Part shown: positions 17,663 through 27,172 of the stretch, in pieces
Numbering within the stretch: position 1 is the stretch's first letter
How the letters are laid out: every line of letters starts with the position of its first letter
NCBI GenBank assembly: GCA_029245955.1
Contig: JAQWOH010000053.1
Location: 32,223 to 96,222, forward strand
DNA length: 64,000 bases
Direction: 5' to 3'
Origin: Fuerstiella sp.
Lineage (GTDB): Bacteria; Planctomycetota; Planctomycetia; Planctomycetales; Planctomycetaceae
Translations under genes and position numbers: made by a program
Notes under the pieces: model-generated
Databases searched by the model: none
The model's input: only the letters and a program-made list of their open reading frames with translations
Told to the model about the DNA's origin: nothing

Positions 17663-18829
17663 TCAGCCAACTGAAACGTTTGCGTCTGCCGGTGTTTGGT
17701 GGTGGAGAACATTCAACGTGTTCTCTCGCCACTGCAAACACGTATGTCCGGCGGCCATATGATCAGCGATGTCGGTCATGCAAATCCCGGCGGCCAGCAG
17801 AATGATGTGGTCGTCTTTCCGCATAGGTTCAAGCTTGTTCAGCACCAGAACCTCGTCGATACGAGACATCAAGGTTGGAACGGATGAAGAAATCGTATTA
17901 CCGTACGATTCCAGGTTGTTCAGAAACTCGATGTCCGGAAACTCCATCGCTGCGGCGGCAATCAGAGCTCTAAGCAGTTTGCCACTGGGCTGATGCGGCG
18001 CGACAATGACTCGTTGTCCGGGCTGCCTGTCAATGGACAGCATCGCCGCCCTAAGATTGTCCAGCATCAATTCGATGCCGTTGATAAAAACGGGTTCTGC
18101 ATTCATCCGCATCACGGTCCGGCAGCACGGTTCACCGCGAAAATCATAAACATCGGCGGTTTCCATTCGAAACAGCGGATCAGCATTCAAACGCCGTTCC
18201 GCTGGAATTCGAAAATCATCACTCCTTGAGGCACCAACCGGAAGCCCACGGCCGGTTTCCAGCACGGCAGCGGTCGCTCCCGCAGAGACGATACCGCAAA
18301 ACAGACGATCAGCACCGTCATGCCAGTATTCGGGCGTTTCCACCGATATCAGGGCGACTTTGCCCTGACCGTCAAGACTGTCCAGCAGCATTGCCCCTTC
18401 GGGCACCAGTTTGATAAATCCGGAGCACCCGTGATTGAACGGCACAATTGCGCCACCGGAAAGACTCAGTTCCTGCGACAGATCTTCAGCCAACCGAACG
18501 CAGGCCTGCGCATCGGTATTAGAGTGGCACAGGAGAATCGCATCGAATTCCCCTATCGGGCAGCCGCTGACGGTTTCCAGCCTGCGACACACCTCAACCG
18601 CAAGATCCAACGGCCGAACACCGTCCCGCAGACGCCGACGCGTGGTTATTCCCGTTGACCTGCGAATTGAAGCGGAGTCTCGGAAACCGGCTTTTCCGCC
18701 CAGCCGTGATAACTTCAACACAGCCTCGTTGTCCAGCACTTCGAACAGGTCTGCGCAATCAAAGACATCAACAATCGTTGACAGGCCAATCTTTCCGGCA
18801 TTCGTTGCTGAATGAAGTTGCTTCACCAA
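17663..18829 (-). CDS. 3-oxoacyl-ACP synthase III-like thiolase-fold enzyme
   Basis: A 388-aa thiolase-fold protein with a complete Cys-His-Asn triad: Cys135 in FNHGCSGF, His279 in APHQPSG and Asn311 in ESYGNTISSS, at FabH-like spacing. Overall similarity to housekeeping FabH is weak, and the 'GITTRRRL' and 'CHSNTDAQA' regions are typical of the secondary KAS III group that makes ketones, beta-lactones or hydrocarbons, or primes specialised lipids. No acyl carrier protein or fatty-acid gene is adjacent, so the acyl substrate is unknown. The enzyme is cytosolic. Confidence 0.85.
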   Translation of the reverse strand: MVKQLHSATNAGKIGLSTIVDVFDCADLFEVLDNEAVLKLSRLGGKAGFRDSASIRRSTGITTRRRLRDGVRPLDLAVEVCRRLETVSGCPIGEFDAILLCHSNTDAQACVRLAEDLSQELSLSGGAIVPFNHGCSGFIKLVPEGAMLLDSLDGQGKVALISVETPEYWHDGADRLFCGIVSAGATAAVLETGRGLPVGASRSDDFRIPAERRLNADPLFRMETADVYDFRGEPCCRTVMRMNAEPVFINGIELMLDNLRAAMLSIDRQPGQRVIVAPHQPSGKLLRALIAAAAMEFPDIEFLNNLESYGNTISSSVPTLMSRIDEVLVLNKLEPMRKDDHIILLAAGICMTDIADHMAAGHTCLQWRENTLNVLHHQTPADANVSVG

Positions 18830-19329
18830 GTCGTCCTGATCGGTAGTTTCAAGCGGCGCCCGACCCGTCTGGCCAGACCGAAATCCTTCTGCAGAGGTAT
18901 ATTTCGCTCAAGAACCAAGCGGTCTGCGAACAGGTTATCAGGAAAACATCGGCGGAAAAGCAAGATGGGTATAAAAGGTGAACGCGGGCAGGCATTCGCC
19001 CCAGAACAACCTCGCAGACGTTAAACTGATCCCAGATTAAACGTTACCAGCATCTTGCCGGTATTATCAAATGCCGGGATCGTGGCTACCGTCCCCTCGG
19101 GGCAATCAGATCTTATGACGTATGTCCCGTACTAACGACACGAGTCCGAAAGAAAACGCTGAGCGAGTGCCGGTGTCACGCTACAATGCTTTCTGTGTGC
19201 CGCCTCGATCCGACCGGAATGATCCCCGGTCGGATGCTGAGGAGGTGTAAGAATCGGCGTTCAAAGTCCAAGTCTGGCAACGATGTCCGTGGCGAGACGC
19301 CATAAAAATCGCCCATTGGTGTTACGAAT
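18830..19329. other. Divergent promoter region, no gene seen
   Basis: This 500-base gap lies between the start codons of the KAS III-like gene (minus) and obg (plus). It must hold both promoters. I see no RNA gene, repeat or convincing small frame. An open frame at 19176-19460 on the minus strand is the Gly/Pro shadow of the Obg N-terminus. Confidence 0.4.
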
Positions 19330-20346
19330 ATGTTTGTGGATCGAGTTTCAATTCTTTGTCGAGCTGGCGACGGTGGCAACGGCTGCAGTAGTTTTCGTCG
19401 AGAGGCCCATGTTCCCCGTGGCGGACCGGACGGAGGCGACGGTGGCAACGGTGGCAACATTATTATTCAGGCGGATCGCAACCTTGGATCCCTGGGCAAT
19501 ATCGTCGGACACCGCCACTGGAAGGCCGAACGAGGCCGTCACGGCCTGGGCAGTCTCAAAACCGGCCGCAGCGGCGAAGACGAAATTATTCTGGTCCCCC
19601 CCGGAACGCTGGTCAAGGATACAAAACACGAGAATCTGCTGAAAGACCTGCAGGAACATGGCGATTCCGTCACCGTTGCAAAAGGCGGGTGGGGCGGCCG
19701 AGGTAACAAGCGTTTTGCCAGTTCCACCAATCGTGCACCGCGAGAATGTGAGCTGGGCCATTCCGGTGAAGAACGTGACGTGACGCTGGAACTGAAGCTC
19801 ATCGCAGACGTAGGTCTGGTTGGAAAGCCCAATGCCGGTAAATCAACATTGCTCAGCCGCATGTCACGCGCGACTCCGGAAATTGCGGACTATCCGTTCA
19901 CCACAAAGTATCCCAATCTGGGACTCGTGCAGGTGACATGGGACCACGAGTACGTCCTGGCGGACATCCCGGGCCTCATCGAAGGAGCACATCTGGGTGC
20001 CGGACTCGGGCACGAATTCCTGAAACATATCGAACGAACCCGTCTGATCGTCCACATGGTCGAACCGTCGCCAACAGACCATTCCGACCCGCTGAGTAAC
20101 TACGACCAGATTCGCGAAGAACTGGAAAAGTACAATCCCGTTCTGGCCCGTCGTCCGGAGATCCTGTGTGTGACCAAAGCTGAACTGCCCGATGCCGAAA
20201 CATGCGCGGAACTGCTTCGGGAAACGTCGGGCCGGGACGTACATTTGATTTCAGCCGTCACCGGCCAGGGAATTCAGCAGTTAAACCAGATAATCATTGC
20301 ACGGCTGGCAGAACTGGAAGACGACGTTTCTGCAAACATCACGTAG
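19330..20346 (+). CDS. obg: Obg/CgtA GTPase
   Basis: A 338-aa GTPase that binds the 50S ribosomal subunit and links GTP/ppGpp levels to ribosome assembly. The N-terminal glycine-rich Obg domain ('GDGGNGCSSFRRE', 'GGPDGGDGGNGGN', 'GGWGGRGNKRF') precedes the G domain: G1 GKPNAGKST, G2 'YPFTTKYPNLG', G3 'ADIPGLIEGA', G4 'CVTKAEL' (NKxD reads as TKAE). There is no long C-terminal OCT domain. Its usual neighbours rplU and rpmA are absent. It is followed 32 bases later by ispH, probably in one operon. Confidence 0.95.
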   Translation: MFVDRVSILCRAGDGGNGCSSFRREAHVPRGGPDGGDGGNGGNIIIQADRNLGSLGNIVGHRHWKAERGRHGLGSLKTGRSGEDEIILVPPGTLVKDTKHENLLKDLQEHGDSVTVAKGGWGGRGNKRFASSTNRAPRECELGHSGEERDVTLELKLIADVGLVGKPNAGKSTLLSRMSRATPEIADYPFTTKYPNLGLVQVTWDHEYVLADIPGLIEGAHLGAGLGHEFLKHIERTRLIVHMVEPSPTDHSDPLSNYDQIREELEKYNPVLARRPEILCVTKAELPDAETCAELLRETSGRDVHLISAVTGQGIQQLNQIIIARLAELEDDVSANIT

Positions 20347-20378
20347 TTCCTTTTCCAACCGCCCTTCCAGCAGACTTC

Positions 20379-21314
20379 ATGAAAATCCTTCTCGTCAACC
20401 CACGTGGTTTTTGTGCCGGCGTTAACATGGCTATTGAATGCCTCGACGAAGCGATTCGTCGCGTCGGACCGGGGATCTATGTCTACCATGAAATCGTCCA
20501 CAACAAATATGTGGTTGACCGTTTCACAAAGCAGGGCGTGACATTCGTTGACTCCATGGAGGAAGTGCCTCACGGTTCCATCCTGCTGTTCAGTGCGCAT
20601 GGCGTCTCACCGGAAATTCGCAGCATCGCCAGGCAACGAAACCTGCAGACGGTGGACGCCACCTGCCCGCTGGTGACCAAAGTCCACCTGGAAGCCATTC
20701 GTTACGCCAACGCCGGGTACCACATCATTCTGATCGGTCACGAAGGACACGACGAAGTCATTGGCACCATGGGCGAGGCTCCTGAAAGCATCACTCTTGT
20801 CGAAACACCCTCAGATGTTGACAAATTGCCATTTTCCAATGATGACAGGCTCGCTTACCTGACTCAGACCACACTCAGTGTGGCAGAAGCCACGGAAGTC
20901 ATCGGTGCGTTGAAAAAATGCTACCCTGGTATCGAATCTCCGAAGAAAGAAGACATCTGCTACGCAACCACCAATCGTCAGGATGCGGTGAAGATGCTGG
21001 TGGAATCAGCAGATGTACTGATCGTTCTCGGCAGCCAGAACAGCAGCAACAGTCGGCGACTGATGGAAATCGGAGCCAGTCAGGGAGTCCCCTCGTATCT
21101 TGTCGATGGATCGTCCGAACTTCAGACAGACTGGTTTGAACGGGATTCGACCGTAGTCATCACGGCCGGCGCCAGCGCCCCGGAAGTTGTCGTCGAAGAA
21201 TGCATAAATTACCTGCGGACCCACTTCGACGCCGAAGTGTCGGAAGAAATGCTCCGAAAAGAAAATGTCCACTTCAGCCTGCCAAAAGAACTGCATCAGT
21301 TAAGTGGCAAATGA
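20379..21314 (+). CDS. ispH: 4-hydroxy-3-methylbut-2-enyl diphosphate reductase
   Basis: A 311-aa [4Fe-4S] enzyme, the last step of the MEP isoprenoid pathway, making IPP and DMAPP. I chose the ATG at 20379 because the conserved N-terminus MKILLVNPRGFCAGV starts there. The three cluster cysteines are in GFCAGV (Cys12), 'DATCPLVTKVH' and 'ICYATTNRQ'; 'SQNSSNSRRL' is the substrate loop. Length is standard. It shares an operon with obg and ends at a strong bidirectional hairpin. Confidence 0.96.
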   Translation: MKILLVNPRGFCAGVNMAIECLDEAIRRVGPGIYVYHEIVHNKYVVDRFTKQGVTFVDSMEEVPHGSILLFSAHGVSPEIRSIARQRNLQTVDATCPLVTKVHLEAIRYANAGYHIILIGHEGHDEVIGTMGEAPESITLVETPSDVDKLPFSNDDRLAYLTQTTLSVAEATEVIGALKKCYPGIESPKKEDICYATTNRQDAVKMLVESADVLIVLGSQNSSNSRRLMEIGASQGVPSYLVDGSSELQTDWFERDSTVVITAGASAPEVVVEECINYLRTHFDAEVSEEMLRKENVHFSLPKELHQLSGK

Positions 21315-21557
21315 TTGCCGGGTATCAATCCTCTAACGCCAGGCTGTTCACAGACTGAAGTTTCCAACCGAGGCGGGGTGCCGTAACCAGGCTCGTCAGC
21401 GATCACGAACCGTACAGCGTCCTGGCTGTTTGCGGCAGAAGTCGCCGTCCGCACATCAGTATAATTCGTTGTTCTGCGCCGGCGAAGCGGAAGCTGTTTG
21501 TCAGTTCCTTCCGACGATCCGCGAACGCCTTCGCGCGTACAATGACAGAACCGAATT

Positions 21558-21612
21558 CACCACAAAAAAAACGACCGCGTCCGTTGCCGGATGTGGTCGT
21601 TTTTTTGTGGTG
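21558..21612. terminator. Bidirectional intrinsic terminator between ispH and the coiled-coil gene
   Basis: A near-perfect inverted repeat: CACCAC, eight A and CGACC on the left; GGTCG, seven T and GTGGTG on the right; loop of 18 bases. The A/T tracts give a T run after the GC stem on either strand. It sits between two convergent genes. Confidence 0.85.
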
Positions 21613-21637
21613 ACTGAACTGAATGCGTGCGGTTCGG

Positions 21638-22402
21638 TTAGTTGTCTTCGGCTACCGGTTCATCTTCTGCAGCATCGTCGTCGTCTTTCGGAGGATCCTT
21701 TTCCTCATCAGTGTCTTCCTCAACAATGGCGGCCTTTCTGGCTTCCAGAGCGTCCTGTTTCATCTTTTTGATTTCGGCGTGAGCCGCCTGAACGGCTGAA
21801 TCGGCTTTGGTCTTTGCCGCAGTTATGTCAGCCATATCTTTTTGCAGCTGAGCATTGGCGGCCGTCAGCTTGTCACGATCTGCGGCGGTCTGCTTCAGAT
21901 CATTCTTCAACGTCGTCAGAATAACCTGAGTCTTCTTGTCCGCATCACGAAGACCTGCCACCTCAGATACACTCTTGCTGTGAGCCGATTCCGCTTTTTC
22001 AGCACGCTGTTTTTCAGACGCGGCCAGTTTTCGCTGCTTGCCAAGCTGGTTTTCTAATCTTGCAATCTGCTGCTCAAAGGACGCCTTTTCTGCAGCTGCC
22101 TTATCTCGCAGAGCAACCAGTTCCGCCTGGCTTTTCTCCAGCTCTGAGCGGACACCCGCCAAGTCTACTTCCAGCTGATCCGCTTCAACGGATCGGTGAA
22201 GTGCAGCCCAGTGAGTGATTACTTCCCGAATCTCTCCGTCCTTGCCCTTCCATAGTCTTGTGGTAGGGCCGTTCGCACACGAACTGGTGCAAGACGACTG
22301 AGTGCGGCACTTGGTCGCAGGACGACATTTACGAACTCTTCCTGCATCAACGGACGCAGAGGCAAGAACAACGAATACGAGAGTCAAAATGCGCGTGTTC
22401 AT
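21638..22402 (-). CDS. Secreted coiled-coil protein with acidic tail
   Basis: A 254-aa protein with a signal peptide (1-20, cleavage near VDA). A short Cys-rich segment (CRPATKCRTQSSCTSSC, about 26-42) is followed by a long heptad coiled coil (about 70-230, rich in Ala, Glu, Lys, Gln) and a strongly acidic end (DEEKDPPKDDDDAAEDEP). The cysteines could form intermolecular bridges. It is probably periplasmic or envelope-associated and structural. I see no enzyme motif. Confidence 0.8.
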   Translation of the reverse strand: MNTRILTLVFVVLASASVDAGRVRKCRPATKCRTQSSCTSSCANGPTTRLWKGKDGEIREVITHWAALHRSVEADQLEVDLAGVRSELEKSQAELVALRDKAAAEKASFEQQIARLENQLGKQRKLAASEKQRAEKAESAHSKSVSEVAGLRDADKKTQVILTTLKNDLKQTAADRDKLTAANAQLQKDMADITAAKTKADSAVQAAHAEIKKMKQDALEARKAAIVEEDTDEEKDPPKDDDDAAEDEPVAEDN

Positions 22403-22872
22403 GGCGGCTTCAGACGGAGTTAAGGAATGGTGATCGATCAGCGCGTCAGACCGCGCAGTTTCTGATACAAGTGTGCCTTCGGTAAGACCGAAAAGCAGAT
22501 TCTTGGTGTGGAAACTTGGCTGAAATGGGAATTGTGAACTGTTTAAGCCGATTTTTCCACTGGATTCTGGCCGTCAAATGAAATATCCGTACTGTTAGGA
22601 ACGCCTCTTCCGCAAACTGGAATTGCATCAATCGATACCGTTTCGTATGTCCGGGATAGCACCTCAGTGGGTTCGAGTTGCCACAACGGGACAGATGGCA
22701 CAGTCGCTGGACACGTGAATGCAGAAATTGTCCTGCTGAACAGCAGAATTCACGTCAAATTTCGGACCTAGCTCACCGTACGAGCTGGATTATCGAATCT
22801 TCCAGAAACGAAATTCGGGCTCCATACAAACTCCTGTCACATCCGGTTTAACCCTACCAACATCTCCTGCAC
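22403..22872. other. Divergent promoter region, no gene seen
   Basis: A 470-base gap between the starts of the coiled-coil gene (minus) and the kinase gene (plus). I see no coding frame that reads like protein, no RNA gene and no repeat. Confidence 0.4.
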
Positions 22873-24054
22873 GTGGGAACGACGCCAGAAAACTCGAATC
22901 AGACACAACACCAGTTGCAGCAGCGGTTATCCGACTATCAATCGATGCTGATGCGTGAACAGATTGGGTGGCGCACGGAACGCCCCTTTCTGAAGACTTT
23001 GGGGACCGGCGGACAGGGAACTGTCATCCTGACAGAACGACGAGGGGCTGGCAGCTTTCGCATGCCGCTGGCCTTGAAATTCTTCTCGCCGAACCAGTTT
23101 GGAACCGTCGAAAAGTATGACCGTGAGATGCTGCGTCTGGCCGAGGTTACATCGATGGTGGCCCGAATTCAGGATGATCACCTTGTCGATGTCCACAGCT
23201 TCCTTGAAGAAGACGGTGTCTTTTATCTGGAAATGGAATGGATCGATGGATTCGATCTGCTGCATATTCTGCGGCGCGACACACTTGAAATCGTTCACGA
23301 TGCGGTCACTCAGGGCCGCTGGCAACAGCTCAACGATGAAATCGTGACCACGGGCGACGTCGACTGTCGCCTCAAGCCGGGGCTGGCCGTCGCCATTATC
23401 CGCGAATGTCTTTCCGGTGTCTCGGCGCTGCATCGGGAAGGGATCATTCATTGCGACCTGAAGCCATCCAACGTGATGGTAAAACGCACAGGTCAGGTGA
23501 AGCTCATTGATATTGGCTCGGCGTTCTGGGTCGGCAGGCCGCCAGCTGGGCAACCGTGTACGCTGGAATATGCCGCACCGGAAGTGCTGGCTGGTTTTCG
23601 AGCTTCGCCGCAATCCGACCTTGCGAGTCTGGGGTATATGCTGCTGGAAATGCTGACCGGCTCAAAGCCCTTTGCCGGACTCAAGTACTCAGAGTTGCGT
23701 GAGGCGAAGGAAAGCGTGCTGGAACGACTGCCTGGCATGCTGCCGCTGGACACTTTTGCCTACAGTGAACTGCTCATTCTGCTGCTGCGAAAGCTGCTCA
23801 ACCCGGACCCCACGAAACGATTTGCGTCTGCCGAGGAGGCCGAACTATCCGATCACGGCGCCGCCAACTTCCTGCGAGAACTTGTGAAAGGCGAATTGTC
23901 TCAGGAATATGCCAGCGCGCTGCGCAGGTGGATCGCGGAAATGGAAACTGAGGCGATGCACGGCATGTCTGTAAGACGGGCTCCGGGCGGCACCACTCGG
24001 GTGGAGCTTCCGCCATTGCCGGTTACTCGAATTGCCACGAATCCGGAGACCTGA
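22873..24054 (+). CDS. Serine/threonine protein kinase, cytosolic
   Basis: A 393-aa Hanks-type kinase. GTG start at 22873; Met25 or Met27 are alternatives, since no Shine-Dalgarno site decides. Glycine loop LGTGGQGTV (about 43-51), ATP-binding Lys in 'LALKFFSP', catalytic loop HCDLKPSNVMV, metal-binding 'LIDIGSAFW' (DIG replaces DFG, with the Asp kept), APE motif 'YAAPEVLAG'. No transmembrane segment or sensor domain follows; the last 90 residues are helical with a low-complexity end. The target is unknown. HCD in place of HRD marks the non-RD type. Confidence 0.92.
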   Translation: MGTTPENSNQTQHQLQQRLSDYQSMLMREQIGWRTERPFLKTLGTGGQGTVILTERRGAGSFRMPLALKFFSPNQFGTVEKYDREMLRLAEVTSMVARIQDDHLVDVHSFLEEDGVFYLEMEWIDGFDLLHILRRDTLEIVHDAVTQGRWQQLNDEIVTTGDVDCRLKPGLAVAIIRECLSGVSALHREGIIHCDLKPSNVMVKRTGQVKLIDIGSAFWVGRPPAGQPCTLEYAAPEVLAGFRASPQSDLASLGYMLLEMLTGSKPFAGLKYSELREAKESVLERLPGMLPLDTFAYSELLILLLRKLLNPDPTKRFASAEEAELSDHGAANFLRELVKGELSQEYASALRRWIAEMETEAMHGMSVRRAPGGTTRVELPPLPVTRIATNPET

Positions 24055-24287
24055 ATACCCCGGACACTTCGATCTGCAGGACTGACACCGGACACCGATT
24101 CTCACATCAATCAAACGTTAAACGCACTAAGCGTCGAAAAAAGACTCTGATATCCTGTGGATTCCACAAGAATAACGGTCCACGGAAGAAGCACTCACCG
24201 CGTATACTTCGAAAGTGCGATTACACTCAGTCCTCACCAACGCCGTCCACGAACACGTTGACGGGATTCCAACCCGCGAGCAAACTC

Positions 24288-24905
24288 ATGATTTCCAAAG
24301 CTGGTCTTGTTGCGTCTGCCTTTTCTCTTGCTGCCTTCGTGTTTGTCGGCTGTGCTGAACAATCTGAGCCGGCCCCGGTGATGGCCAGTCACGACCATGA
24401 ACATGAGCACGAGCACGAGCACCCTGAAACACTGGGGGGAGCCTTGAGTGAGCTGACTGAACTTCGCGATACGGTGCGTGATGCGTTTGCCAAGGATGAC
24501 GGAGATGCGGCTCACGGACCATTGCATGACGTCGGCCATCTGCTGGAAGAAGTCTCTGAACTTGCCGATCACGCACATCTATCTGATGAAGCCAAAGACA
24601 CCATCGAATCCAACGTCGAAACATTACTGGATGCCTTCGGTGCAGTAGACAAGAGTATGCACAGCGACGACGAAGGCTCTGCCTACAGCGAAGTCTCAGA
24701 GAAAATCGACGCGGCCATCGGCGCCATCCGTGAAGCTGCCGGCCCGGCCCTCGAAGACGACGATGAGCACGGACACGAACACGACGATGGTGACCATGAT
24801 GAAAAGCACGACGACGACCATGAAGAGGGCGAAGGCCACGATGATGACGACGACCACGAGACCGACAAAAAATCAGAATCAGGCAAGTCGGACACGGAGG
24901 AATAG
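24288..24905 (+). CDS. His/Asp-rich lipoprotein, putative metal binder
   Basis: A 205-aa lipoprotein. ATG at 24288 gives a signal peptide ending in the lipobox FVGC (Cys22). The mature protein starts with a His-Glu repeat ('HDHEHEHEHEHPE'), has a central helical domain ('LGGALSELTELRDTVRDAF', 'LLEEVSELADHA'), and ends in a second run of His, Asp and Glu from about residue 160. Such tails bind Zn, Ni, Co or Cu. It is followed 4 bases later by a second lipoprotein with a His-rich loop, so the pair probably works together in the periplasm. I do not recognise a named family. Confidence 0.82.
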   Translation: MISKAGLVASAFSLAAFVFVGCAEQSEPAPVMASHDHEHEHEHEHPETLGGALSELTELRDTVRDAFAKDDGDAAHGPLHDVGHLLEEVSELADHAHLSDEAKDTIESNVETLLDAFGAVDKSMHSDDEGSAYSEVSEKIDAAIGAIREAAGPALEDDDEHGHEHDDGDHDEKHDDDHEEGEGHDDDDDHETDKKSESGKSDTEE

Positions 24906-24909
24906 CCCA

Positions 24910-25416
24910 GTGAGACGCGGGACGCTGTTCATCGCATTGTTTTGTCTTGCAGTTGTCGTTGGCTGCGGCGAAACCGGAGACGGTGAAACTCTGGCGCTGC
25001 GTCAAAAGCTGATATTGTCAACCGCACCGACCAACGAGACGTCCATCAGCAAGATTCGCAAATTGCTGATGGGACCGAAATCCGCCGACGAAACGGAGGT
25101 CGTTCTGCGCGGCCGCATCTGGGCAGGAGAAATCCCGCCATGGGAAGAGGGCAAGGCCGCATTTGTCCTGACGGACGCCACCGGACACGATGGCGATGAC
25201 GACCATGATCCGCACGCCTGCCCGTTCTGCAGCCGCGATATCGATGACTACATCGCCGCCATCCGGTTTCGCAACGATGACGGCGCGGTAGCGGCCATTG
25301 ACAGCCGGGAACTCTTTGACGTGAAAGAGAAGCAAATGGTCATTATCAAGGGCCGTGGCTCAATGAACGGCGATCGATTGCGAGTCGACGCCACCAACAT
25401 TTTCATCGCTCGGTAG
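24910..25416 (+). CDS. OB-fold-like lipoprotein with HACPFC motif
   Basis: A 168-aa lipoprotein. GTG at 24910, 4 bases after the previous stop, starts a signal peptide (RRGTLFIALFCLAVVVGC, lipid Cys at about 19). The mature part resembles small planctomycete OB-fold lipoproteins: 'VVLRGRIWAGEIPPWEEGKAAF' is the first barrel strand pair, then a loop DDDHDPHACPFCSRD with His and two Cys that may bind a metal, then 'MVIIKGRGSMNGDRL'. It is coexpressed with the His-rich lipoprotein, which supports a metal-related envelope role. Confidence 0.8.
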   Translation: MRRGTLFIALFCLAVVVGCGETGDGETLALRQKLILSTAPTNETSISKIRKLLMGPKSADETEVVLRGRIWAGEIPPWEEGKAAFVLTDATGHDGDDDHDPHACPFCSRDIDDYIAAIRFRNDDGAVAAIDSRELFDVKEKQMVIIKGRGSMNGDRLRVDATNIFIAR

Positions 25417-25597
25417 TTTCTCTGCGGCAGGCCACGTTCTCGCAGTCCTTTTGAATTGCGATTCCCCGGTGCGCAACGTACAGTGAGAAGAACGAGCGGC
25501 GATCTCTGCTGAATCAGTGAGTTATTCTGTTGGGTCGCCTCACCCTGAGGTACACTGCTCGTGTGCGGAACCTTGTCTTCGTCAGGAGGGGTAATTG

Positions 25598-26956
25598 GTG
25601 GCTGCAGGGCATCAACGAGACTCATTGGCAGGGCGACGATCGTACCTGCTTCAACTTGGCACGGCAGGCATTTCCGGAGTTCTGAGCACTGCTGCAAATG
25701 CACTTCCGGCAGCGCCCGGACTGTCGCCGCGCGCTGATCGCTGTATCATTCTGTTCCTCAACGGTGGCCCCAGTCATCTGGACATGTGGGACCTGAAGCC
25801 GGATGCGCCGTTAGAAATTCGCGGCGAGTTTCAGCCGATCGACAGCAGTCTGCCGGGCGTGTCTGTCAGCGAGCACTTGCCGCAGCTGGCGCGGCACATG
25901 CACCGTACAACACTGATTCGCTCCATGAATCACAGCGTCAACAACTCACACGCCGCTGCCGTCTATGCTGCGCTCACTGGTCATGACCGAGGTGAACTTG
26001 GGGGTGGCGCACAGCCCACCGATCGCCCTTCCCCGGGTTCTGTGCTGGCACGATTCCGGCCACCGGAAAATCGCACACTGCCGTACGTGGCCCTGCCGTA
26101 CAAAACAAAGGAAGGCGCGGCCGGGCCACTGCAGCCGGGATTTCTGGGTGGGATGATGGGGCAGACGTTTGATCCGTTCTGGGTGCTCAACAATCCGGAT
26201 GCAGCAGATTTCCATGTCGAAAACCTGGTGCTGCCGAAAACCGTTTCTCGGGACCGCCTGCAGAATCGCAACGAGTTACTGACAGGACTTGGCAATGGCC
26301 TGCAGGTGAAGAACGATCTGGCCATTTCGGCCATCGATGATTTTCAGTCGCAGGCCTTCGAACTGCTGACGTCGAACGCCGCTCAGGATGCTTTTGACCT
26401 GGAAAAGGAGTCAGCCGCCACACGCGCCAGCTATGGCCGGAACATCTATGGTCAAAGCACACTGCTGGCCCGCCGGCTGCTGGAAGCCGGAACCAGATTC
26501 ATCACTTTGTCATGGGCCCCGGATGCGAACGCGACGTGGGACACGCATGGCAACAACTTCACCAGCCTGAAAACGCGTTTGCTGCCGGAATTCGACTTGG
26601 CCTGCAGCAGTCTGCTGCAGGATCTGGCCGACCGGAATATGCTGGACCGCACGCTGGTCGCCGTTCTGGGAGACTTCGGCCGCACGCCAAGAATCAATGC
26701 TAATGCAGGACGGGATCACTGGAACTCCTGCTATACCGTAATGCTTGCCGGTGCTGGAATTCGTGAGGGCTTCGTCTTTGGCGCAAGTGATCGTCAGGGA
26801 GCAACACCCGCCGAATCGCCGGTGAGCCCCGGCGATGTGATCACCACGATGTATCACCTGCTGGGTGTCGATGCAGCGACTCAGATTACGGATTCGCTCG
26901 GACGGCCTCACGAAGTCGTACCCAAAGGTCGTATCATCAACGCAATTCTGTCCTGA
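25598..26956 (+). CDS. DUF1501 family protein
   Basis: A 452-aa protein. A good Shine-Dalgarno run AGGAGGGG (25584-25591) precedes tandem TTG (25595) and GTG (25598) codons; spacing favours GTG. The N-terminus has a Tat-like stretch 'GRRSYLLQLGTAGISG'. The DUF1501 core is clear: 'CIILFLNGGPSHLDMWDLKPDAP', 'NSHAAAVYAALTG', 'WDTHGNN', 'AVLGDFGRTPRIN' and 'GRDHW', related to the alkaline-phosphatase/sulfatase fold. DUF1501 proteins usually pair with DUF1549/DUF1553 proteins; here the gene is alone. The function is unknown. Confidence 0.92.
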   Translation: MAAGHQRDSLAGRRSYLLQLGTAGISGVLSTAANALPAAPGLSPRADRCIILFLNGGPSHLDMWDLKPDAPLEIRGEFQPIDSSLPGVSVSEHLPQLARHMHRTTLIRSMNHSVNNSHAAAVYAALTGHDRGELGGGAQPTDRPSPGSVLARFRPPENRTLPYVALPYKTKEGAAGPLQPGFLGGMMGQTFDPFWVLNNPDAADFHVENLVLPKTVSRDRLQNRNELLTGLGNGLQVKNDLAISAIDDFQSQAFELLTSNAAQDAFDLEKESAATRASYGRNIYGQSTLLARRLLEAGTRFITLSWAPDANATWDTHGNNFTSLKTRLLPEFDLACSSLLQDLADRNMLDRTLVAVLGDFGRTPRINANAGRDHWNSCYTVMLAGAGIREGFVFGASDRQGATPAESPVSPGDVITTMYHLLGVDAATQITDSLGRPHEVVPKGRIINAILS

Positions 26957-27172
26957 GACTGGGTGTTCGGCCTCCGACAGATTTCAACGGTTTTTACATG
27001 TGAGCGGTCCCACGGAAACCGGGCAGGTGGTTACGCCTGCCCGCGACGGGAACGTCCGGGAAACCGGTCGATGTTCTCCGAAAAACGCTCACATCGTACA
27101 CATACAACAGCTTTCACTTTAGAATTGCGAGACGCGTGTTACATGCTGCCACGAAACCTGAAAGAAACTGCC

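Noticed and set aside
24286..25005. Minus-strand 239-codon frame rich in Arg and His
   Set aside because: Shadow of the His/Asp-rich lipoprotein repeats; low-complexity composition explains the long frame.
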